DNA of 35,640 nucleotides, taken from the NCBI GenBank assembly GCA_031396305.1, contig JANNKM010000364.1, forward strand, positions 1-35,640, written 5' to 3'. The notes below the pieces were generated by a model. It was not told the DNA's origin. It saw nothing but the letters and a program-made list of their open reading frames with translations, and searched no databases. Position numbers and translations under genes: made by a program. This stretch comes from JAEMQF01 sp031396305 (GTDB taxonomy: Bacteria; Pseudomonadota; Gammaproteobacteria; Burkholderiales; Burkholderiaceae_C). Shown here piece by piece: positions 16,877 through 24,722 of the stretch (the stretch's first letter is position 1; each line of letters begins with the position of its first letter).

Positions 16877-17983
16877 GTGACACAGCAAAATCGACGCGCG
16901 GCGTTGACCGCGATCTCCGCACTCTGGCTCGCCGCTTGCGGCGGCGGCTCCGAGAGCGCTCCAGCGCCGGCCTCCGGCGCCGGCCCCGCCCCCGGGCCAC
17001 CACCGGGGCCATCGCCGGGGCCGCCACCACCCGGCGCACCGGTTCCGCCGCCGCCCGGCGCCGCCAACTACGCCAACTTCTCCGGTGCGGCGCTGGGAAT
17101 CGGCGCCGTGCTGAACGGCGCGGTTCCGTTCCCCGCGGACAACCCGTGGAACACCGACATCTCCGCGGCGCCGGTCGATCCGAACTCGGATGCATTGATT
17201 GCGAGCATTGGCGTCACAACGGGCTTGCACGCCGACTTCGGTGCCGGCCTGTACCAGGGCGCACCGATCGGCATTCCGTATGTCGTCGTCGCGGGCAACC
17301 AGGCGCGCGTTGCGCTGCACTGGACGGCGTATGGCAGCGAAAGCGACCCCGGTCCGTACCCGGTGCCGGACAACGCGCCCGTCGAGGGCGGAAATGCAAG
17401 CACGGGCGATCGGCACGTGCTCGTCATCGATCGCGACAACAACCGCCTGTACGAGCTGTACCGGGCGTTCCTCAACGGCGACGGTTCGTGGAACGCCGAC
17501 TGCGGCGCCGTGTTCCACTTGGACAGCAATCTCGTGCGGCCTGGCGCGCAATCCGGCTGGACGAGCGCCGACGCAGCGGGGTTGCCGATCTTCCCCGGCC
17601 TGGCGCGCTACGAGGAAGCCGCGCTCGGTCCGGGCGGCGTGCTCCACGCATTGCGCTTCACGGTGCAGAGTTCGCGACGCGCCTACGTGCCACCCGCGAG
17701 CCATTTCGCGTCGAACAACACGAGCCCCAACCTTGCGCCGATGGGCATGCGCGTCAGACTCAAGGCCGCTTACGTCATTCCTGCGAGTTTCAGTGCCGAG
17801 TCGCGGGCCCTGCTGACCGCGATGAAACGCTTCGGCATGATCATGGCTGACAACGGCAGCAACTGGTTCGTCAGCGGCGCACCCGATTCACGCTGGAACA
17901 ATGGCGCGCTGAGTCGCGAATTTGGCCAGGTGCGGGGCAGCGACTTCGAAGTCGTGCAGATGCGCGGGCTCGTGACGGGCTGA
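16877..17983 (+). CDS. Secreted lipoprotein with a proline-rich linker, unknown function
   Basis: The 368-residue protein begins at a GTG preceded by AAGGG. A lipobox (ALWLAAC, Cys21) is followed by Gly/Ser and then a Pro/Gly/Ala-rich linker to about residue 65, then a globular domain of about 300 residues. Recognisable stretches are FPADNPWNTDIS, GIPYVVV, SESDPGPYPVPDNAPVEGG, GDRHVLVIDRDNNRLYELYRA, GWTSADAAGLPIFPGLARYEE, MGMRVRLKA and MADNGSNWFVSGAPD. I recognise these as a conserved domain found in secreted proteins of bacteria but know no activity for it; the many acidic and Trp residues would suit carbohydrate or metal binding, which is a guess. It stands alone, followed by a bidirectional palindrome. 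Confidence 0.85.
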   Translation: MTQQNRRAALTAISALWLAACGGGSESAPAPASGAGPAPGPPPGPSPGPPPPGAPVPPPPGAANYANFSGAALGIGAVLNGAVPFPADNPWNTDISAAPVDPNSDALIASIGVTTGLHADFGAGLYQGAPIGIPYVVVAGNQARVALHWTAYGSESDPGPYPVPDNAPVEGGNASTGDRHVLVIDRDNNRLYELYRAFLNGDGSWNADCGAVFHLDSNLVRPGAQSGWTSADAAGLPIFPGLARYEEAALGPGGVLHALRFTVQSSRRAYVPPASHFASNNTSPNLAPMGMRVRLKAAYVIPASFSAESRALLTAMKRFGMIMADNGSNWFVSGAPDSRWNNGALSREFGQVRGSDFEVVQMRGLVTG

Positions 17984-18030
17984 GGTCGCGCACAAGGGTG
18001 CGCCTGCGCGCGGCCTTGTGGCTACCGAAG

Positions 18031-18056
18031 GCCATCGGGCTTGCAAGCCCGATGGC
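18031..18056. terminator. Perfect 26-base palindrome between converging genes
   Basis: GCCATCGGGCTTG is followed directly by its reverse complement. It sits in the 82-base gap between convergent stops at 17983 and 18066, where a bidirectional hairpin terminator is expected. There is no T-run, only a C-run on the plus strand, so termination may need Rho or the hairpin may serve to protect 3' ends. Confidence 0.55.
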
Positions 18057-18065
18057 TGAGCCCCC

Positions 18066-18461
18066 CTAAGGTGCCATCTGCACCTTGACCCACTCCGCGT
18101 CGCCGCTGCTGCGGTTGTTCTTCTGGAACTTGATCTCGGCCGCCATGCCGGGCCGCACGTCAGCCAATGACCCGACCGAATTCGGCTGCTGGAGTTTGCT
18201 GCGGTCGAGCCACACCGGGGTGCGGGCGCCGAGCTTGGCGGTGTAGGCCTGACCCTCGTGCACGAGGGTCAACGTCCGCTGCGCTAGGTTCACCGATTGC
18301 ACCGGTGCGATCAGCGTGTGCTTGCCCGACAGCCCAGTCGACTGGCCGAGTGGGATGAACATTTCAGTCGCCTTCTGCGCCATGCCGGGCGTGGCGATGG
18401 CGCCGAGCAGCGCGCCGAGCAGCGCGCAGCGTGTCGGCACGGAGCGAAGCATGTGGGTCAT
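18066..18461 (-). CDS. Small periplasmic protein of unknown function
   Basis: The 131-residue protein has a signal peptide (LLGALLGAIATPGMAQ) and a small beta-rich domain: HTLIAPVQSVNLAQRTLTLVHEGQAYTAKLGARTPVWLDRS, then VRPGMAAEIKFQ. The pattern resembles small OB-like periplasmic domains in which a short beta-barrel binds a ligand or metal, but no motif is decisive. The ATG at 18461 has GGAGGG upstream. Another possible ATG at 18491 overlaps the stop of the cytochrome gene (TGATG). It is downstream of that gene on the same strand, so the two are probably one transcript and may share a periplasmic redox role. Confidence 0.75.
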   Translation of the reverse strand: MTHMLRSVPTRCALLGALLGAIATPGMAQKATEMFIPLGQSTGLSGKHTLIAPVQSVNLAQRTLTLVHEGQAYTAKLGARTPVWLDRSKLQQPNSVGSLADVRPGMAAEIKFQKNNRSSGDAEWVKVQMAP

Positions 18462-18490
18462 CGTGGGGCCCTCCGACTCGCCATGAGTCA

Positions 18491-19912
18491 TCAATTCACG
18501 ACCATCAATTCGGCGCGCGCGGCCTTTACCGCAACGAGCGCTTCGTCGATCGTCGCACGCGGCGGCTCGTGGTACTCGGCGGCGCGGGCAATGAAGCGCA
18601 GCGCGCTGTGCAGTTGCGCGGCAGCGGCCTGCGCCGTCAGGCCGGCTTGGCCGTCTCTCGCATGCGCGCCCAGCACGCGCAGCGCCCCTTCGAGCAGCAG
18701 CCGCGCGCGCGTCAGCAGTTCGCGTGGCGTTTCGCGGCGCGGCGGAGGCTGCATCAGCGATTCGTCGAGCAGCGTCTGGGTCTGGCGCATGTTCTCGATC
18801 GCGCCCAGCACGCGCAGGAAGGTCGCGATCGCCTGGATCTGCGTCGCGTCGAGCTCGATGCCTTTGCGGTTCGGATCGATGCTCTTCAGAAACTGGCCCG
18901 ATGGCGAGTTGTTGAACGCCGCGCCGTCGTAGAACGCGACCGCGCCCTCCAGGGTCGCGACCGAGTTGTTGTGGAAAAACGGCGCGGTGTCGGCGGCTTC
19001 CACCAGCGACGGCGTGTTGAATGTCTTGTCGCCCGGCGTTCCCAGGCCGTCGTCGACGGGCACGAGTTCACTGCTCACGCGCGCAGGCTGGTCGGGGAGG
19101 TCTTCAACGCCGGTGTTGAAGTTGGCGTTGCCCAGGTTCGCCTGGCCGGGGCGGGCGATTGCCCCGGCGTTCGAATGGCAGATGTTGCACTTGCCGAGCG
19201 AGTTGTCGAGAAAGATCTCCTGGCCGCGTTTGGCGAGCACGCCCTTCAGTGGCAGCGGCAACTGCAAGTCGATTTGCCGGCCCAGCGTGAGCTGGAAGGC
19301 CTCCAGCGCGTCGAGCTCGGCGTCGGTGGGAAGGCGGAAGTCGACACCGGCAATCCGGTTCAGCGTCTTCGTGAAGTGCTGGATCACGGCGCCGGTGGCA
19401 AACGCGCGCAGCGTTCCGTCGCCCGGCGCGCCGTCGCCTGACCAGCCGGTGCGCGGGCCCTGCGGGCTGTCGATGGAGACGCGCATCGACAACACATGCG
19501 GCACGCCGCGCATCGTGAATTTGCGTTCCAGGTCGTCGAAGCCGTCGAGGTTCTCGCGGATCAGGCCGAACTCGCGCATCAGGCGCGGGCTCTCGAACCC
19601 GGTTTTCAATGCCGGAATGAATTCGGCGACGAACAGTGGGTCGGTCGGCGGCAATTTCGCGATGAACGCCGGGTCGATGGTGAAGTTGTTGCTCGCCGGG
19701 TGGCACGTGCCGCAGGTGCGGCCGTTGCCGCCGAAGGTTTCCTTGAAGAAGAGATCGCGGCCGCGCGCGACCAGCTCGTCTTGCGGCGAACCGGGCAGGG
19801 GTGGCTTGGCGCAACCCGCGATCCCGAGCATGGCGCCGAGCGAGAGCACTTGCAGGCCCGCAGCAAAGAGCCGCGCCACCCCTGCGCTCGCAACTTCACG
19901 CCTGCGCGTCAT
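18491..19912 (-). CDS. Di-heme cytochrome c peroxidase/MauG-like lipoprotein
   Basis: The 473-residue protein has a lipoprotein signal (LGAMLGIAGC, Cys34) and two c-type heme motifs, CGTCH at residues 67-71 and CNICH at 242-246, spaced as in the cytochrome c peroxidase/MauG family. FTMRGVPHVLSMRVSID and TFNTPSLVEAADTAPFFHNNSVATLEGAVAFYD are typical of that family. It should sit in the periplasm anchored to a membrane and reduce peroxide or oxidise a partner. A C-terminal stretch of about 110 residues after the second-heme domain is Ala/Leu/Arg-rich and predicted helical; classical peroxidases lack it. A small periplasmic protein gene follows at once. Confidence 0.9.
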   Translation of the reverse strand: MTRRREVASAGVARLFAAGLQVLSLGAMLGIAGCAKPPLPGSPQDELVARGRDLFFKETFGGNGRTCGTCHPASNNFTIDPAFIAKLPPTDPLFVAEFIPALKTGFESPRLMREFGLIRENLDGFDDLERKFTMRGVPHVLSMRVSIDSPQGPRTGWSGDGAPGDGTLRAFATGAVIQHFTKTLNRIAGVDFRLPTDAELDALEAFQLTLGRQIDLQLPLPLKGVLAKRGQEIFLDNSLGKCNICHSNAGAIARPGQANLGNANFNTGVEDLPDQPARVSSELVPVDDGLGTPGDKTFNTPSLVEAADTAPFFHNNSVATLEGAVAFYDGAAFNNSPSGQFLKSIDPNRKGIELDATQIQAIATFLRVLGAIENMRQTQTLLDESLMQPPPRRETPRELLTRARLLLEGALRVLGAHARDGQAGLTAQAAAAQLHSALRFIARAAEYHEPPRATIDEALVAVKAARAELMVVN

Positions 19913-19925
19913 GTCGGCCCCGCGC

Positions 19926-20086
19926 AGAGCCTGAGAGTTTTTCGGGCGTGCCCGAGCAGCGCGCCAAAAGGCACCCGATCTAGGCGCAAAGCACAGCCAT
20001 AGCTCGGGCTATGGCGAGCATTTGCAACGACGAGCGGGGGTCGTTTGGCGGGATGAGCGGGCATGGGCGAAAGACTCTCAGGCTCT
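19926..20086. repeat. 161-base element with imperfect terminal inverted repeats and an internal hairpin
   Basis: The 29-base ends (19926-19954 and 20058-20086) are inverted copies with four mismatches; both contain AGAGCCTGAGAGT or its complement. Near the middle, CCATAGC-TCGG-GCTATGG makes a perfect hairpin, followed by GAGCATTTGCAACGACGAG. No transposase is encoded. The right end abuts the dodecin stop codon and the left end lies just upstream of the cytochrome start. It could be a MITE-like repeat or a structured intergenic element. Confidence 0.6.
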
Positions 20087-20310
20087 CATGCTTCGTACTT
20101 GAACGACAACGACACGCGCGCCCGGTAGGCCACGACCTTGCCGTCTTCAATCTTCATGTCGAGCTTGCAGACCTCGGCGACTCGCAGATCGCGCAGCGAC
20201 TTGGCGGCGACCTCGACCGCGTTCTTCGCCGCGTCTTCCCACGAGGCCGGGCTCGTGCCGATGATCTCGGTGACACGATAGACGCCGCTTTCCGCTTTCT
20301 TCTTCGCCAT
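20086..20310 (-). CDS. Dodecin family flavin-binding protein
   Basis: The 74-residue protein (VYRVTEIIGTSPASWEDAAKNAVEVAAKSLRDLRVAEVCKLDMKIEDGKVVAYRARVSLSFKYE) matches dodecin over its whole length. Dodecins form 12-subunit hollow spheres that bind and store riboflavin, FMN or FAD, protecting against free-flavin damage; the flavin-stacking Trp is in the SASW-like SPASWEDA segment. The ATG at 20310 has AAGGAG a few bases upstream; a longer upstream frame has no family sequence. Its stop codon lies within the right terminal inverted repeat of the 161-base element. Confidence 0.95.
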   Translation of the reverse strand: MAKKKAESGVYRVTEIIGTSPASWEDAAKNAVEVAAKSLRDLRVAEVCKLDMKIEDGKVVAYRARVSLSFKYEA

Positions 20311-20334
20311 GGCTCTTGCTCCTTCGGGTTGACA

Positions 20335-20429
20335 GTGCCCCCAGGCGGCATTGCCGCCGCCCCCCAAGGGGATTGAGCAAAGTGGCAAGGCCACATTTGC
20401 TCAAGAGGCGCAACGGGCGGGTGCGCCTC
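20335..20429. repeat. Cluster of three adjacent hairpins upstream of dodecin
   Basis: After GCCCCCAGGC come GGCGGCA-T-TGCCGCC (20344-20358), then a CCCC-AA-GGGG step, then TTGAGCAAAGTGGC and its near-complement ending TTTGCTCAA (20373-20404), and finally GAGGCGCA/TGCGCCTC (20405-20429). The same order, GCCCCCAGGC, short hairpin, CGCCCC-AAGGG, long hairpin, recurs at 32823-32893. I read these as two members of one repeat family. The rest of the stretch 20430-20604 shows nothing I can assign. Confidence 0.6.
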
Positions 20430-20604
20430 GGCGGGCCGATGATAAGCCGATCGGAGTGGCTCGGTCGAGGGGTATGCACAGCCGACTGTCGGAGGAGACT
20501 GCCCTGTGGCTGGCGAAGGGCTGGCCGCATGCAGGCGGCCAGCGCGGCTTGCAAGGTTGGGCCGCCGTCGGGGCAGCGCCTGCGCGTTGGCTCAGCGATC
20601 TGTC

Positions 20605-20675
20605 GTCATACCGGCGAAAGCCGGTATCCACTGGCGGCAGGTCAACCGGTGGATCCCGGCTTTCGCCGGGATGAC
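20605..20675. repeat. Palindromic dispersed repeat, copy 3 (short subtype)
   Basis: The outer pair is ACCGGCGAAAGCCGGT at the left and CCCGGCTTTCGCCGGGATGAC at the right, with TATCCA and TGGATC internally. It lacks the CCCCGTA/TACGGGG hairpin of copies 1 and 2. The left arm carries two changes (ATACC for ATCCC and GTATCC for GGATCC) that compensate each other in the left hairpin, consistent with selection for structure or concerted change. Confidence 0.92.
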
Positions 20676-20683
20676 AGAGGGCG

Positions 20684-21163
20684 TCAAGCGGGCGACGACC
20701 GCAGGCCGTAGGCCTTGCCGTCGACGAAGAGAAACTCGGCGCGCAATATCGGATCGCCTTTTTCGCCCGCGAACGTGAAGCCGATGACGCCCACCGTCTG
20801 GCCGGCTTTGATTTCAGCGACCTGCCAGGCTTGCAAGCGCGTAAGCGGCGCGAGCTCGATCTCCCACACCGCGTCCTTGCGCGTAGGCAGTCGCGCTGCG
20901 GCGAGGATACGGGCAGCGTCAACACCTGCCGACTGCGCCGGCATCTTGCGCGCGGCCAGGTCGGCGGGCAGCTGCAGGTTCGGGGTGAGGCGCAGCTTCA
21001 GCTCGGCGTGCGGGTTGCGCCAAGCGACGTTTTCCGCCTTGCCTTCAAGGTAGATCGGCTTGTCCTGGTCGAAGCTGCTCCAGCCATGGTGGGCGAGGGC
21101 AACGCCGGGGACAAATGTGGCGGCACCGAGGGCGACGAAGTGACGGCGTTGCAGGGTGTGCAT
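20684..21163 (-). CDS. DUF6152 family periplasmic protein
   Basis: The 159-residue protein starts MHTLQRRHFVALGAATFVPGVALAHHGWSSFDQDKPI. It has a signal peptide with RR (RRHFVALG, possibly Tat) and the family's HHGWSSFD motif directly after cleavage, then LEGKAENVAWRNPHAELKL and a C-terminal FLFVDGKAYGLRSSPA. The two His after the signal could bind copper or another metal, but that is inference. The function of DUF6152 is not established as far as I know. The DUF6644-like membrane protein gene lies 12 bases upstream on the same strand, so they form a pair. Confidence 0.85.
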   Translation of the reverse strand: MHTLQRRHFVALGAATFVPGVALAHHGWSSFDQDKPIYLEGKAENVAWRNPHAELKLRLTPNLQLPADLAARKMPAQSAGVDAARILAAARLPTRKDAVWEIELAPLTRLQAWQVAEIKAGQTVGVIGFTFAGEKGDPILRAEFLFVDGKAYGLRSSPA

Positions 21164-21175
21164 GAAGCTTCCTTC

Positions 21176-21592
21176 TTAGATGTAGGCGATCCAGCGACCG
21201 CAGGCGATGACGGCAATCCACAGCGCGAGCGACAGCGCGGTCTGAATCCGGGCGCTTCGATCGTGCACCAGCAATCCTCCGCGCCAGTGCAACAGTGCGG
21301 CGTTCAGCCCGGCTGCCACCAGCAGCGCCATTTTGACGAGGAACGCGCGGTTCGCAAGCAGTTCGTCATACTGGCTCGCGAACATCAGGCCGCCGCTGGC
21401 CGCGGCCAGGCCGAAGCCAGCCAGCGTGACGGGCAGCGCAAGCCGGGCCAGGGCGTCCTGCGGAAGCGTCGGGCCCGCACCCCAGACGCGCAACTCGAAC
21501 ACGACCAGGCTGCCCAAGAGCAGCGCGATGCCGACGATGTGCGCGGCTTCCAGCGCCGGATAGGCGTAAGGCGAGCTGACGATCCAGTCCAT
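21176..21592 (-). CDS. Four-helix membrane protein, DUF6644-like
   Basis: The 138-residue protein is almost all membrane helix: AHIVGIALLLGSLVVFEL, LPVTLAGFGLAAASGGLMFA, RAFLVKMALLVAAGLNAALLHW and ALSLALWIAVIACGRWIAYI. His18 in AAHIVGIALL and the His in ALLHW could be heme or metal ligands, as in cytochrome b-type four-helix proteins, though this is not shown. Its close spacing with the DUF6152 gene argues that membrane and periplasmic partners act together, for example in periplasmic metal or redox chemistry. The ATG at 21592 is 68 bases from the divergent peptidase start. Confidence 0.75.
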   Translation of the reverse strand: MDWIVSSPYAYPALEAAHIVGIALLLGSLVVFELRVWGAGPTLPQDALARLALPVTLAGFGLAAASGGLMFASQYDELLANRAFLVKMALLVAAGLNAALLHWRGGLLVHDRSARIQTALSLALWIAVIACGRWIAYI

Positions 21593-21660
21593 GGGGTGCG
21601 GGCGTGTGCGGCCATTCTCACCCGGATGGCCGCAGCGGCGGCGCGCCGGATAATCGGGCG

Positions 21661-22944
21661 ATGAGCCTTCCCCCCAGCGATTCCGATACCTGCGTCGCCA
21701 CGCTGCCCAACGGCGTGCGCGTCGTCACGATCTGCCTGCCACACCTGGACAGCGCCAGCGTCAGCGTGTTCGTGCGCACCGGCAGCGGCCACGAGAGCAA
21801 GCGCCTGAACGGCATCAGCCACTTCGCCGAGCACATGGCGTTCAAGGGCACGGCCACACGCGACTGCCAGCGCATCAACCTCGACGCCGAGCGCCTCGGC
21901 GCAGAGGTGAACGCGCATACGGACAAGGACCACACCGCGTACCACATGCGCGGTCGGGCGCGCGATGCCGGGCAGTTCGTGCGCATGCTCGGCGATATCG
22001 TCCAGGGCAGCACCTTCCCCGAGGCGGAGTTGGAGCGCGAGCGCCAGGTGATCCTGCACGAGTTCATCGAAGACGAAGACGACGCGCTGTCCGCCGCGTT
22101 CAAGGTATTCGACAAGAACTGCTATGGCACACATCCGCTGGCGCAGCCGGTGATCGGTACGCGCGACAACATCGAGCGCTTCACGCGCGATGAGTTGATG
22201 GCCTACATGCAACAGCAATACAGCGGGTCGAATGTCATCATCGGCGTGGCCGGCCACGTGGATCCGCAGGCGATGTTGGCCGATGCCCAGGCCGCTTTCG
22301 GCGCCATGCCGCGCGGCGCACAGAATGTCTTGCCGGCGCCGCGCTACGTGGGTGGCATCGGCTCGAAACGCCTGGCCGGTGCGCCGCAGACGCATGTGGT
22401 GCTCGGCTTTCCGATTCCCGCGCTGCAAGGCGAATACCACGCCAGCGCGGTCGCCGCGACGCTGTTCGGCGAAGGCATGAGCTCGCCGCTGCTGGACCAG
22501 ATTCGCGAGCGCCGCGGTCTCGTGTACTACGCCGCCTGTTCGGCCGACGTGCTCGATGCCTGCGGCCAGTTCGTGATCGAGGCGTCCACCGCGCCCGAGC
22601 ACGTGGATGAATTCTTCGTCGAAGTGATGCGGCTGCTGCGCACCCAGGCCGGGCACGTGGACCCGGTGGACCTGGAGCGCGCGCGCAACCAGATCGCGGT
22701 GCGCGCCATGCGCGCGCAAGAGCAGCCGGTGGTTCGGCTCGAAGCGGCGGCGCAGGAGTTGTTCGCGTTGGGGCGGGTGCGCTCGCGCGCCGAGACCATG
22801 GCGCGCTTCGACGCCGTCACCGCCGACCAGGTACGCGCCGAATTCGCCAGGCTGCTCAGCGTGCCCGCGGCGGTGGCGATCGCCGGCAAGGTGGGCAAGG
22901 GCGCACCTGAGCGGGTGGGCCGGATCGTCGCGGCGAATTCTTGA
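21661..22944 (+). CDS. M16-family zinc metallopeptidase
   Basis: The 427-residue protein has the inverted zinc motif HFAEH (HxxEH, residues 54-58), the following MAFKGT, and the third ligand Glu in ERERQVILHEF, as in mitochondrial processing peptidase beta subunits and bacterial relatives such as PqqL-type or YmxG. The second half (residues about 215-427) is the inactive M16C-like domain, with the sequence ERRGLVYYAACSADV and a final GKVGKGAP. Bacterial single-chain members of this size often act as homodimers. The ATG at 21661 begins MSLPPSDSDTCVATLPNGVRVV; no signal peptide, so cytoplasmic. The stop overlaps the next gene's start (TTGA). Confidence 0.93.
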   Translation: MSLPPSDSDTCVATLPNGVRVVTICLPHLDSASVSVFVRTGSGHESKRLNGISHFAEHMAFKGTATRDCQRINLDAERLGAEVNAHTDKDHTAYHMRGRARDAGQFVRMLGDIVQGSTFPEAELERERQVILHEFIEDEDDALSAAFKVFDKNCYGTHPLAQPVIGTRDNIERFTRDELMAYMQQQYSGSNVIIGVAGHVDPQAMLADAQAAFGAMPRGAQNVLPAPRYVGGIGSKRLAGAPQTHVVLGFPIPALQGEYHASAVAATLFGEGMSSPLLDQIRERRGLVYYAACSADVLDACGQFVIEASTAPEHVDEFFVEVMRLLRTQAGHVDPVDLERARNQIAVRAMRAQEQPVVRLEAAAQELFALGRVRSRAETMARFDAVTADQVRAEFARLLSVPAAVAIAGKVGKGAPERVGRIVAANS

Positions 22945-23369
22945 AGGCGCTACTTCAACTCATGCTGGGTTCAGCCCTGGCAGTCGTCGCCGGTTGGGCG
23001 CAGGGAGTTGACGCGGATGCGGCCGCGATCTCGAAACTCGCTCACACGGGTGAAGCTTCCTGTGAACCGGCACTGCCCTATTTCTGCGCCAACATTCACG
23101 TCACCTGCAGTGGCCCCACATCGATCAAGACGTTCCCGTTCAAGCTTCGGGCGAAAGTCAGCCAGGGCTGGATCGAGTCCAGCGCCGACACATCGGGCAT
23201 CCGGGAGGCTTACGAAAACGGCTCCGCTGAATGGTCAGGTGAAGGCCTGTACGTCATCCTTCGTCCACATGAGGGCCACGGATACATCAAGATGCTTGCG
23301 AATGGCACGTACAGCTTCCGTCACTATTCGCAAGGCACGGCATCGATGTCGCGCGGCCACTGCCGCTGA
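22941..23369 (+). CDS. Small secreted protein with four cysteines, unknown function
   Basis: The 142-residue protein has a signal peptide (LLQLMLGSALAVVAGWAQG) and a mature part with four cysteines (SCEPALPYFCANIHVTCSGP and the C-terminal GHCR), probably two disulfides. The start may be the TTG at 22941, overlapping the peptidase stop (TTGA), or the ATG at 22962; neither has a clear ribosome-binding site. YVILRPHEGHGYIKMLANGTYSFRHY is the most conserved-looking segment. I do not recognise a family. Confidence 0.65.
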   Translation: MKALLQLMLGSALAVVAGWAQGVDADAAAISKLAHTGEASCEPALPYFCANIHVTCSGPTSIKTFPFKLRAKVSQGWIESSADTSGIREAYENGSAEWSGEGLYVILRPHEGHGYIKMLANGTYSFRHYSQGTASMSRGHCR

Positions 23370-23384
23370 TCTGCCAGGTCGCTA

Positions 23385-24191
23385 TCAATCCGAGAGGCGC
23401 TTCAACAACTCCAGCGCCGCTGCCGGCGCGCGCTCTTTCGCGCCGCTGATGAAGAATACGAACACATCGCGCGGCGGCGATGCCGGGGCGCCAGCGCTTT
23501 CCACGCGCGGCAGGTCAGTGGGTTCTGCGCCGCGCGCCCATTGCTTCGCGCGCTGCGCCCAGACGTCCAGGTCGTTCGGCGCGTAGCCGCTGGGCAGCGC
23601 GGCGTGGCTGCGCATCAGCCGTGCGTAGACGAATTCGGCGGTCAAATCGGCAATCAATGGATAGTCGTCGGAATCGGCAAGCACCGTCGCGCAGCCGTGG
23701 CGCCGCGCAAGATTCAGATACGCAGGTGTCTTGAAGCTCTCATGGCGAACGTCGAGCACGTGGCGCAGATTCAGCCCGTCCACCTGCTTGGGCAGCAGGT
23801 TCAGAAAGCCCTCGAAGTCTTCGGCTTCGAACTTCTTTGTCGGCATGAATTGCCAGACGACCGGACCGAGCTTGGCGCCGAGTTGCGAGATGCCGCTGTC
23901 GATGAAGCGATTCACCGAATCGCGTCCTTCACTCAGCAGCTTGCGGTTCGTCGCGAAACGCGATGCCTTCACCGAAAACACGAAACCGGGTGGCGTGTCG
24001 TCACGCCACTTGGCGAAACTGGAGGGCTTTTGCGTGCCGTGGTACGTGGCGTTGATTTCAATGGCGCTCAGGTGGCGGCTCGCGTACTCGAGTTCCTTCG
24101 CTTGTGCCAGGCCCGCCGGATAAAAGTTGTCACGCCACGGCGCGTAGGTCCAGCCGCCGATGCCCACGCGAATCGCGGATTGGGCTGACAT
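23385..24191 (-). CDS. DUF72 family protein (YecE-like)
   Basis: The 268-residue protein has the family start VGIGGWTYAPWRDNFYPAG and the order LEYASRHLSAIEINATYHG, FVFSVKASRFATNRK, LGPVVWQFMPTKKF and YARLMRSH, all typical of DUF72. DUF72 proteins adopt a TIM-barrel fold; their activity is not established. The gene ends 15 bases from the convergent small-protein gene. It lies downstream of the DUF4864 gene on the same strand with a 15-base gap. Confidence 0.93.
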   Translation of the reverse strand: MSAQSAIRVGIGGWTYAPWRDNFYPAGLAQAKELEYASRHLSAIEINATYHGTQKPSSFAKWRDDTPPGFVFSVKASRFATNRKLLSEGRDSVNRFIDSGISQLGAKLGPVVWQFMPTKKFEAEDFEGFLNLLPKQVDGLNLRHVLDVRHESFKTPAYLNLARRHGCATVLADSDDYPLIADLTAEFVYARLMRSHAALPSGYAPNDLDVWAQRAKQWARGAEPTDLPRVESAGAPASPPRDVFVFFISGAKERAPAAALELLKRLSD

Positions 24192-24206
24192 GCGGATGAC
24201 CTCGAT

Positions 24207-24641
24207 TCAGGCCGTTTGCCCGTTGTCGCGCGTGACGACGCAGGCGTCGATGCGCCACTTGCGGTCGCTCTGGCGCTGCATGCGGTAGATCGCAAGCCAT
24301 GCCACGCCGTTGCGGTCTGTCATGCGCACGCGCTGGATCAAATCGTTGTCGACGATCTGGGCGAGCAGGAACGCCACTGATTCGGGCCGGTAGACCACCG
24401 GATAGGCGCCGCGCACCATGGCCATGAAGTACCCGGCGACGCCGAACTTCGCGCGGATTGCGGGCGAGGCGTAGGAAAAAGCGAGCTCCGCGTCGTCGGC
24501 GCGAAACGCCGTGAGTTGGGCCTCGATGACGGCGCGGATGTCATCGGCGTCGACATCCGGTACCGAGGGGGGTGCAGCCCAGAGGGGGCAGACCAGACAT
24601 GCAATTCCAGCAAGGGCCCAACGTCGTGCAGCGTGATGCAT
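24207..24641 (-). CDS. DUF4864 domain protein, exported
   Basis: The 144-residue protein has a signal peptide (ALAGIACLVCPLWAAPP) and a NTF2-like fold typical of DUF4864: DIRAVIEAQLTAFRADDAELAFSYASPAIRAKFG, FMAMVRGAYPVVYRPESVAF, LAIYRMQRQSDRKWRIDACVV. The NTF2-like cup usually binds a small ligand; no function is known for this family. It is the first gene of a pair with DUF72 on the minus strand. A GGAGC sequence precedes the ATG. Confidence 0.88.
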   Translation of the reverse strand: MHHAARRWALAGIACLVCPLWAAPPSVPDVDADDIRAVIEAQLTAFRADDAELAFSYASPAIRAKFGVAGYFMAMVRGAYPVVYRPESVAFLLAQIVDNDLIQRVRMTDRNGVAWLAIYRMQRQSDRKWRIDACVVTRDNGQTA

Positions 24642-24722
24642 CTTCTTGCTCCCGAAGCTCGCAGGTACAGCGATGGTGCCTGATTGCGGGGCTGTCTGTC
24701 TACCGGTCCGGGCGCGGCGCGG

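Noticed and set aside
21385..22719. Long open frame of 445 codons on the minus strand across the M16 peptidase gene
   Set aside because: It is antisense to HFAEH-containing peptidase sequence and shows no domain or signal; it is a GC-bias artefact.
21661..22944. M16 peptidase as a PQQ-biosynthesis peptidase (PqqF)
   Set aside because: It is much shorter than PqqF, no pqqABCDE genes are nearby, and single-chain M16 enzymes of this size are common.
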